Source: UBA1563 sp041671545 (GTDB taxonomy: Bacteria > Bacteroidota > Ignavibacteria > Ignavibacteriales > Ignavibacteriaceae). From it: a stretch of DNA of 64,000 bases. The stretch covers positions 1 through 64,000 of the forward strand of contig JBAZBI010000017.1 of the NCBI GenBank assembly GCA_041671545.1, read 5' to 3'. Positions 57,630 through 64,000 of this stretch are shown piece after piece. Position 1 is the first letter of the stretch. Each line of letters begins with the position of its first letter. Below the pieces are notes generated by a model. That model made no database searches. It was not told the origin of the DNA and saw only the letters and a program-made list of their open reading frames with translations. A program made the translations under genes and the position numbers.

Positions 57630-57774
57630 ATGATTCCGAATTAGTCTTAAAGAAATAATTATTGCGCACAAATTAATTTGTTACACTTCCTTTAGACCAT
57701 TTTATTAGATAAAGGTTGTATGCCGATGATTACCGGTTAATAAAGTTGATGAGAATATTACTCTTCCATCCGGT

Positions 57775-59589
57775 TCATTCCATGTTATAAATCGAAAATG
57801 ATTTCCCGGAGAGAACTACCGAGAAAGGATTATTCTTCGTCTCAATTTTTTCCTTCGAGAGCAGATCATAAAGCTGTGGAGTTTTTATTTCAAAGGAAAA
57901 TTTCTGCTCTTTTTCATTTAGATTGAAAAGAATGAGCAGCTTTTCATTTTCAAATGAACGTGTGAATGCAAAAATATTTTTCTCATCATTTTGCAAAACA
58001 AAGTTCACATCTCCGTAACGAAGCGCTTTTGAATTATTATGAACTTTCGTCAGCTTTTTGTAGAAGTCAAGAAGATCGTTATTCACGTCAACTTTATAGC
58101 TTCCAAATCCAGTTTGAAAACCCGAAGTTGAATCAATGACTTCATCATCATATTTCAAATCTTTCCACACCATCGGTTTGCGGTCGTGCGGATCATCTGC
58201 GCCCCACATACCGATTTCATCACCGTAATAAATCATTGGCGCCCCGCGGTAAGTCATTTGAAATGCGGCAAAAAGTTTTTGCAATTCGTATTCATCGGCA
58301 TTCGGCTTACGCGGACTGTACTTTGGATTCTGCCCATTGTTATCATTGTCAAATTTACGATCGGGATTAACGATCATCGAGGCAAGCCTATCAACGTCAT
58401 GCGAGTCCATCAAATTTTGAAGCAGAAATAAATTTTCTTTCGGGTAAGCGTTATCAATCTCTTCAAGTTTTTTAACGAACTCGGAAACCGGAATTTTCTT
58501 TTCTTTATTAATAAACAAATCGCAAACCGCGTAAGCAAAATTGTAATTCATCAATCCGTCAAAAACTCCATTCTCAGAAATATATTCTTTGGAGATTTGC
58601 CAAAGCTCGCCAAGAATAATTGCATGCGGATTTAACGATTTAACTTCAGTATTCCAATCACGCCAAAAACCAATCGGCACTTCGTTTGCAACGTCAAGCC
58701 TCCATCCGTCAATTCCATCTTCCGGATTTCCATCACCGTTTGGATCCATCCACTTTTTTGTCGCATCAAAAACATATTTTTTTACCGCCGGATATAAATC
58801 CGTTTCGCTTCTATTGAATTCCGGCAGTGATTTTGTTCCCCACCAGCCCTTATAATCAAACTCGTTCTTCTCCGTTTCAGGATCATCAAAACTTTTTATC
58901 TTGTACCAATCTTTATATTTCGATTGCTGCTGTTTTTTAACAACATCTTGAAATGCCCAGAACTGCTCACCGGTATGATTAAAAACTCCATCGATGATGA
59001 TGTACATTCCACGTGAATGAACTTCTTTTATCAGTTGAAAAAACAATTTATCGGCAGAAGTTAATTTCCAAGTTGAAGGATCGTCAGGTGTTTCAGATGC
59101 TATTAATTTTTGATCATTTACAGGATCAGAACCAAAGGTATGATCTATATGATGATAAGAAGAACCGTCGTATTTATGCATGGATACTGCTTCAAACATC
59201 GGATTCAAATAAATTGCCCCAACTCCAAGTTCTTTCAAATAATCGAGATTGCTTATTATTCCTTGAATATCACCTCCGTACCGGCGCGAGGTAAAATTTC
59301 CGTGACCGCGATGCCCCGATCTCTTTTCCCATTCTGATTGAGTAAACCAGTTGGATGTCCATTTCGTTATTTCCCATCCATCTGGAATATTTTTTTGATT
59401 CACAAATACTTCTTCAGCTGTAGGATCATTCTTGGGGTCACCATTTGCAAATCTTTCGGGAAAGATTTGGTACCAGACAATTCCTTTTGCCCAATCCGGG
59501 AATTTCTTTTGTGCGAAAGAATTTTCTGTTGAAGCGAATAGAAAAAAAGTGAACGAGAGGAGAAATGCAGTTACAATTTTCTGTTTCAT
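57775..59589 (-). CDS. secreted GH13 alpha-amylase/neopullulanase-like enzyme
   Basis: A 604-aa enzyme with a signal peptide (about 1-26). The GH13 catalytic set is present: nucleophile Asp in GWRLDVANEV, acid/base Glu in IILGELW, third Asp in LMDSHDVDRL, and the first conserved region IIIDGVFNHTG. The MWGADDPHDRKPMVW segment is typical of neopullulanase/cyclomaltodextrinase-type members. It would hydrolyse alpha-glucans outside the cytoplasm. The ATG overlaps the upstream rfbD-like stop (ATGA), so translation is coupled. Confidence 0.93.
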   Translation of the reverse strand: MKQKIVTAFLLSFTFFLFASTENSFAQKKFPDWAKGIVWYQIFPERFANGDPKNDPTAEEVFVNQKNIPDGWEITKWTSNWFTQSEWEKRSGHRGHGNFTSRRYGGDIQGIISNLDYLKELGVGAIYLNPMFEAVSMHKYDGSSYHHIDHTFGSDPVNDQKLIASETPDDPSTWKLTSADKLFFQLIKEVHSRGMYIIIDGVFNHTGEQFWAFQDVVKKQQQSKYKDWYKIKSFDDPETEKNEFDYKGWWGTKSLPEFNRSETDLYPAVKKYVFDATKKWMDPNGDGNPEDGIDGWRLDVANEVPIGFWRDWNTEVKSLNPHAIILGELWQISKEYISENGVFDGLMNYNFAYAVCDLFINKEKKIPVSEFVKKLEEIDNAYPKENLFLLQNLMDSHDVDRLASMIVNPDRKFDNDNNGQNPKYSPRKPNADEYELQKLFAAFQMTYRGAPMIYYGDEIGMWGADDPHDRKPMVWKDLKYDDEVIDSTSGFQTGFGSYKVDVNNDLLDFYKKLTKVHNNSKALRYGDVNFVLQNDEKNIFAFTRSFENEKLLILFNLNEKEQKFSFEIKTPQLYDLLSKEKIETKNNPFSVVLSGKSFSIYNME

Positions 59590-60500
59590 AAATTTAATTC
59601 CTTTTTCATTTTATCGAATGATTCTTCAATACTATGAGGTTTGAATCCGAATTCTGATTCGGCTTTGATCGTTATTAATCCCGATTTTAGCGGTCGCGGA
59701 GCCGGTTGATTCAATTCTGCTGTAACGATTGGCGTGATGAGTGATTTATCTAAATTAAAATAATCTGCAATACGAAGCGTAAAATCATAACGCGAAAGAA
59801 ATTCTCTGCCGCCGGTATGATAAAGTCCAAATTTCTTTTTAACAATTACGTTGTGAATTGCCGACGCGAGATCATCTAAAAATGTTGGATTGTTTATTTG
59901 ATCGGTCACGATGCGAATTGGTTTTTCGCTTCGAATGGAATCCACAACCCACCTCACAAAATCTGCTCGCCCGGTTTTGATAATACCGTATAAAACATTT
60001 GTGCGCAAAATTGTAAACGGCGCTCCACCGATCTTTAACGCGTTCTCACTCGCAAGTTTTGTGCGTGCATAATAACCAAACGGATTCGGAGTATCAACTT
60101 CGCTATATGGACCTTTCGTTCCGTCAAAAACATAATCGGTTGAAATGTGAATGATGTGGCAGTCAACAACGCGCGCAGCTTCCGTAATGAATTCCAGACC
60201 TTTCACGTTTACCTTCCAGCAAAGTTCGCGGTCGGTTTCGGCTTTGTCGACATTGGTGTAAGCGGCGGCGTTAACTATTACATCGGGATAAAAATTGAGG
60301 ATAATATTTTTAACCGCTTCACGCTGCGTAAAATCAACTTGTTTGTACTCAATACCGGAGAAAAACGCTTCCGGTTCACTGGATGAAGCAAGAATTTCAT
60401 AATTTCCAGCTTGTGTAAAAAGATGAATGGTCCGCTGCCCGAGCATACCGTTTGCACCAAAAATTAAAACTCTTTTTTTAAGAAAATCTTGAGAGAACAT
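59586..60500 (-). CDS. rfbD: dTDP-4-dehydrorhamnose reductase-like protein
   Basis: A 304-aa short-chain dehydrogenase/reductase with GANGMLGQ (Rossmann glycine motif near residue 14), HISTDYVFDGTKGPYSE, and the catalytic YYARTKLASE. This matches RfbD, the last step of dTDP-L-rhamnose synthesis. The other rfb genes are not nearby, so a related sugar-nucleotide reductase is also possible. It overlaps the kinase gene by 23 bp and the GH13 gene by 4 bp. Confidence 0.87.
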   Translation of the reverse strand: MFSQDFLKKRVLIFGANGMLGQRTIHLFTQAGNYEILASSSEPEAFFSGIEYKQVDFTQREAVKNIILNFYPDVIVNAAAYTNVDKAETDRELCWKVNVKGLEFITEAARVVDCHIIHISTDYVFDGTKGPYSEVDTPNPFGYYARTKLASENALKIGGAPFTILRTNVLYGIIKTGRADFVRWVVDSIRSEKPIRIVTDQINNPTFLDDLASAIHNVIVKKKFGLYHTGGREFLSRYDFTLRIADYFNLDKSLITPIVTAELNQPAPRPLKSGLITIKAESEFGFKPHSIEESFDKMKKELNL

Positions 60501-61368
60501 CGTTTTTTAAATCTTTCATTTTTTTTATTTCAGAATAAGAAGCAATACATCCGCCGGCAATATTGGCAAGGGTAAAAGCCTTTTCCATATTTTTATCTTT
60601 AATATAGGAAGAAAAGAAAGCAGCGCCAAAAACATCGCCGCAGCCGACTTTATTTCTCGTCTCAATTTGAATTCTTGGAATTGAAAGCGAAAAAACTTCT
60701 CCATTTTTCATTGTATAAACTGAAGCGCCGTGTGCGCTTTTTGTAACAAGAATTATTCTTGCTCCGCGCTGCAAAAGCTCTTTCGCTATTTCCTTTTCCG
60801 ATATTTTTTCGCTTAGCGTAAAAAGTTCATGTTCGTTTGCTTGAACAATATCAACCGAGGCAATCCATTTTTCTACTTCCGGAATTTTGCGAAAGTCACG
60901 GCGATAATTATCATCAATACCACGCGCCATCGAATGAATATCAAGATAAATTGGTCCATCATAATTTTTTCTGATCTGCTGTACATCATCGACATTAATA
61001 TCAAATCCCGTGATCATGTTGATGAATATCCCATCGAATTTATCTAATTCTTCAAACGGAACTGTGAGCTTGTCGGTAATATTTTCATAACGTTCATGCC
61101 GCTCCTTCTTTTCAAAGACATTCAGATGGATCTTCGGAATTTTATCGACACAAGAAAAATAATCGTGTTTAAACTCATCGTACACGAAGGAGAACAAATC
61201 GTAATTCTCCTTTTGAATAGAAGTGCAAAGATAAATTTCATCTTCAGCATTTTTAAGAAAATGAAATCCGGAAGCGGAATAAAAAATTCCGCCGGGTTTT
61301 ATTTCTTGTTCTGTACCATGGAAGACGATGTGGTCTTCAACAGTGTGCCCGATGATGAGAATTTTCAT
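60478..61368 (-). CDS. PfkB-family sugar kinase
   Basis: A 296-aa ribokinase-like enzyme: N-terminal GHTVEDHIVF and GGIFYSASGF, and the C-terminal signature NKVGCGDVFGAAFFSSY with the catalytic Asp in CGD. It would phosphorylate a sugar or nucleoside; the substrate cannot be told. It overlaps the heparinase-like gene by 4 bp and rfbD by 23 bp, so all four genes of this run are coupled. Confidence 0.87.
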   Translation of the reverse strand: MKILIIGHTVEDHIVFHGTEQEIKPGGIFYSASGFHFLKNAEDEIYLCTSIQKENYDLFSFVYDEFKHDYFSCVDKIPKIHLNVFEKKERHERYENITDKLTVPFEELDKFDGIFINMITGFDINVDDVQQIRKNYDGPIYLDIHSMARGIDDNYRRDFRKIPEVEKWIASVDIVQANEHELFTLSEKISEKEIAKELLQRGARIILVTKSAHGASVYTMKNGEVFSLSIPRIQIETRNKVGCGDVFGAAFFSSYIKDKNMEKAFTLANIAGGCIASYSEIKKMKDLKNDVLSRFS

Positions 61369-63359
61369 AACAGATCAATTTCGATTATGTAAAATGTGGG
61401 TAAATTTTCGTGCAAAACGGTATGGATTTTTTTTGCCGTATGCAAAACTTTGTACGCCGGTGAATAAACAGAGTCTTGTACGTATGTTTCAAAATTTTCG
61501 CTTGAAGAGTGGAAAGTCAATGATAATTTTGCCTCTCCATTTTTGAGAGTGTATTTGTGTGCTGCTGTTTTTTCCAATTCAACATCAGGATGCAAATGCA
61601 AATGAGAAACTATTTTATGTTTCGTTCCGCCTAAAAATTCATCTTTAATTTTTATCTTCATTTTCTCTTTTTGAAAATAAAATCCCCTTTTACAGATCAC
61701 CGGATCGGCGAGCCGGACGTATGCAAAATGCTGGGCTACAAGCCGGTCTTCTTCGTTATCCGTTTGCCATTCGATGATCTTCGGCTTTGTCAAATCCGCT
61801 TTGATGTCAAAGAGTCCGTTGAATTCAGCGAGCTGCGTGTTATCGATTGAGAAGGTATTGTGTGAAAAAACAGAACGAAGTTTATTTCGCAAATCCTTGT
61901 CGGCATAAAACGAATAAGTCCCCGGATCGACAAAGAATAATTTGTTTTTGTATGTTAGTTCAAAAGTAAATGTGTCGTTATGTCCGGGCGCGCCTGAACC
62001 GAATTTCCCGATTTCTGCAACACGGATAAACATTTCCATTTGGTTTGCCCGGAGGAAATAATGTCCTCCCTTAGTCAATGCAACGGATGACGAATTTTCT
62101 AAATCATTCTTCATCACTTGAAACGAATTGACTGCTTCTGCTCCAAATAGGAAAAACAAATATTTTATTTCTTGTGAAGTTTCCGATTTCAACTTATCAT
62201 CTTTAAAAAGGTATGCACCAACAGCAAGTAAAGATTTTATGTAACTTGATTGCGAGTTCGGCACAAAATCAATTATAGGAGAAGTAAACGCATCACCAAT
62301 GTTTGGAATAGAAAAATTATTTTCACCTTGCGGTGAAGTCCCAATGTAAAGACTTAACGCAACAAACATTTGATGCAAACGTCTGTTATATTCGTCGGAA
62401 ACTTTCTTCCCTTTTCTTTCCAACAAAAATTTTGCAAGTAAAAATAATTCCATGTTAAACGGATGAAACTGTACCGACTGCCCAAAACTTACACCATCTT
62501 CATAAACCTGTTGACGGATTTCGGACTCAAAATGAGAAGCCGAGAAATGGAATAATCGCTCGGCGTATGCTTTGTTTTGGATAAACATGCTCGAACATAA
62601 AAGTGCAATGTGAACAAGCATGTAGTGGTGATCTCTAATTTCGGAATGCTCAATGGTATGTTCCAAATAGACTGTATGCAGCATAACGATTTCCTGCATG
62701 CGAAGAAATCGCTGTTCGTTGAATGTTTGAGATTCAAGAAGAAATCCAAAACCGAAAATTATGTTCACCAATCGGATTGCCGCTTCGGACGGGTTTGTCC
62801 ACTGCACACCGGAAAAATTTGAAGTAGCCGATGCAAAATCATCTAAAAGAGAATAATATTTTTCCGGGTATTTTTCATCGTTTGTTAAAAGATACGCCAT
62901 TCCGAGTTGCGTAAGCTGGTGCATTCTCCCCAATTCCCATGCGGTCTGTACATCAACTCCCTTCGGGAATTCCTCGACGTTGATATCCCAATAAGGTTTG
63001 TCTGGGAAACAAAATGAAGAAAGATAGTCGAAATTCCAGTTGATTTTTTCTCCAAGCTCCTGTTCTCCTAAATCGAAAAAATTAAACCTATTCTTTAGAA
63101 CACTTTGAGCTTCATTTATAATTTTGTCCGTCTCTTTTTCAACCGCAAGGATTCTTTTTAGCGTAGCAAGAATTTCTATGGAAGCAAATATCTGAAACGG
63201 AAAGGAATTATTTACCGCTTCATGATGTTGTAGAGTGTAAGAAGGAACGGGAGGTAGTTTTATCTGCTTCCCATCGCTGATAGCTTTCTCAACTTCGCGG
63301 CGGAAAATTTTCTTTTTAGTACTCGCGTTAAAAGCGAGAAATTTATTTATCAAACTCAT
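61365..63359 (-). CDS. heparinase II/III-like protein
   Basis: A 664-aa protein with an all-helical N-terminal toroid (about 90-370; INWNFDYLSSFCFPDKPYWDINVEEFPKGVDVQTAWELGRMHQL) and the heparinase II/III C-terminal beta domain (about 395-650; GAPGHNDTFTFELTYKNKLFFVDPGTYSFYADKDLRNKLRSVFSHNTFSID). Such lyases or lyase-like proteins act on uronic-acid polysaccharides, often next to polysaccharide biosynthesis genes. No clear signal peptide is seen, which is unusual for a degradative lyase and fits a biosynthetic-cluster role. First gene of the coupled four-gene run. Confidence 0.87.
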   Translation of the reverse strand: MSLINKFLAFNASTKKKIFRREVEKAISDGKQIKLPPVPSYTLQHHEAVNNSFPFQIFASIEILATLKRILAVEKETDKIINEAQSVLKNRFNFFDLGEQELGEKINWNFDYLSSFCFPDKPYWDINVEEFPKGVDVQTAWELGRMHQLTQLGMAYLLTNDEKYPEKYYSLLDDFASATSNFSGVQWTNPSEAAIRLVNIIFGFGFLLESQTFNEQRFLRMQEIVMLHTVYLEHTIEHSEIRDHHYMLVHIALLCSSMFIQNKAYAERLFHFSASHFESEIRQQVYEDGVSFGQSVQFHPFNMELFLLAKFLLERKGKKVSDEYNRRLHQMFVALSLYIGTSPQGENNFSIPNIGDAFTSPIIDFVPNSQSSYIKSLLAVGAYLFKDDKLKSETSQEIKYLFFLFGAEAVNSFQVMKNDLENSSSVALTKGGHYFLRANQMEMFIRVAEIGKFGSGAPGHNDTFTFELTYKNKLFFVDPGTYSFYADKDLRNKLRSVFSHNTFSIDNTQLAEFNGLFDIKADLTKPKIIEWQTDNEEDRLVAQHFAYVRLADPVICKRGFYFQKEKMKIKIKDEFLGGTKHKIVSHLHLHPDVELEKTAAHKYTLKNGEAKLSLTFHSSSENFETYVQDSVYSPAYKVLHTAKKIHTVLHENLPTFYIIEIDLL

Positions 63360-63524
63360 ATATAAGCATTCTACTGTAAGGGTAATTTGGAAAGGTTAAA
63401 TCAATCAAAACCTTGGTTGGAGAACATTTCGACTGAAATTACCATAGTTTAAAATAGAAATAATAATTAATTTTCTTTTAGTAATAGAGAGAATTACTTT
63501 CTTTAAAAGGCATACGGTTTTACT

Positions 63525-64000
63525 ATGAAAATTGGAATTACCTGCTATCCGACATACGGCGGCAGTGGTGTTATTGCTACGGAACTCGGCAAAGAACTTG
63601 CTTCAAAAGGTCACGAAATACATTTCGTTTCCTATGCACTCCCCTTTCGCTTGACTCATTTTGTCGAGAATATTTTTTTTCACGAAGTAGAAACAAGCAA
63701 CTACCCGTTGTTCGAGTTTTCTTTATATACTCTTTCGCTGGCAAGTAAAATGGTTGAAGTTGCACGCTACGAAAATCTTGATCTATTTCACGTACATTAC
63801 GCTATTCCCCACGCAACGAGCGCATACCTGGCAAAGCAGATCATCAAAGAGAAAAGTGACATTAAAATTATAACTACTTTGCACGGCACTGATATTTCGC
63901 TGGTAGGATTGGAGCCGTCATTTTCTCATCTTGTAAAATTCAGCATAGAACAAAGCGATGGCGTAACTGCTGTTTCAAATTATCTAAAAGGACAAACGCT
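63525..64000 (+). CDS. bshA: BshA glycosyltransferase, 5' part (runs off the window)
   Basis: The first 158 codons of a GT4-family glycosyltransferase. MKIGITCYPTYGGSGVIATELGKELA, HVHYAIPHATSAYLAKQI and TTLHGTDISLVG match the N-terminal half of BshA, which joins N-acetylglucosamine to L-malate, the first step of bacillithiol synthesis. The reading frame is open to the window edge. It is transcribed away from the heparinase-like operon. The bacilliredoxin encoded at 43390 would use the product. Confidence 0.92.
   Translation, partial: MKIGITCYPTYGGSGVIATELGKELASKGHEIHFVSYALPFRLTHFVENIFFHEVETSNYPLFEFSLYTLSLASKMVEVARYENLDLFHVHYAIPHATSAYLAKQIIKEKSDIKIITTLHGTDISLVGLEPSFSHLVKFSIEQSDGVTAVSNYLKGQT

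Overview
The window is AT-rich and reads like a member of the Ignavibacteria or a close relative in the Bacteroidota/Chlorobiota group. The main evidence is four predicted secreted proteins that end in a type IX secretion (T9SS) sorting domain of the 'YPNPFNP ... SGIYFYRL ... KKLLLLK' kind. Supporting evidence is the set of secreted glycoside hydrolases, a bacillithiol-type thiol system (bacilliredoxin and the start of bshA) and a SUF iron-sulfur operon. This placement is inferred from gene content; no rRNA or tRNA gene was seen.

Layout. 1-9.5 kb (minus strand): a T9SS-exported GH2 enzyme, then a probable operon of a SurA-like chaperone, an orphan extracellular solute-binding protein, a sensor kinase and a sigma-54 response regulator. 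9.8-13 kb: a RhuM-Fic fusion gene inserted in front of recQ and flanked by a 26-bp direct repeat. 13.4-30.3 kb: two giant surface proteins (2143 and 3205 aa) built from 'PNGGE' beta-sandwich repeats and LamG domains, followed by a TPR lipoprotein. 30.4-35.8 kb (minus): a glucan-degradation operon (GH3, a GH63/GH37-like enzyme, GH5), then a propeller-like lipoprotein. 37.6-44.4 kb: sufB-C-D-S-U, a DUF59 protein, a bacilliredoxin and an Rrf2 regulator. 44.6-49.7 kb: an arsenic operon (arsR, arsM, arsC, acr3, an ArsP-like permease, two thioredoxin-like proteins, a CcdA/ArsG-like membrane protein). 49.7-52.7 kb: a sigma-54 activator, a TPR-like protein and a split-Soret-type dihaem cytochrome carrying both a Tat-like signal and a T9SS tail. 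52.9-63.4 kb (minus): a phosphoethanolamine-transferase-like protein, a DUF5916 outer-membrane protein, and a tightly coupled GH13, rfbD-like, PfkB kinase, heparinase II/III-like operon. 63.5 kb to the end: the 5' part of bshA.

How the parts fit. One theme is external polysaccharide use: secreted hydrolases, large adhesive or carbohydrate-binding surface proteins, and a possible sugar-sensing system. The other is thiol, metal and redox chemistry: SUF assembly, bacillithiol, and arsenic methylation, reduction and efflux joined to a redox relay and a haem protein. The most interesting regulatory reading is a sigma-54 activator gene followed directly by two tandem palindromes and a -24/-12-like element in front of the TPR/split-Soret cytochrome pair. 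A second clear regulatory element is a consensus promoter with an 18-bp palindromic operator in front of arsR. A family of GAATG-rich intergenic hairpins recurs four times.
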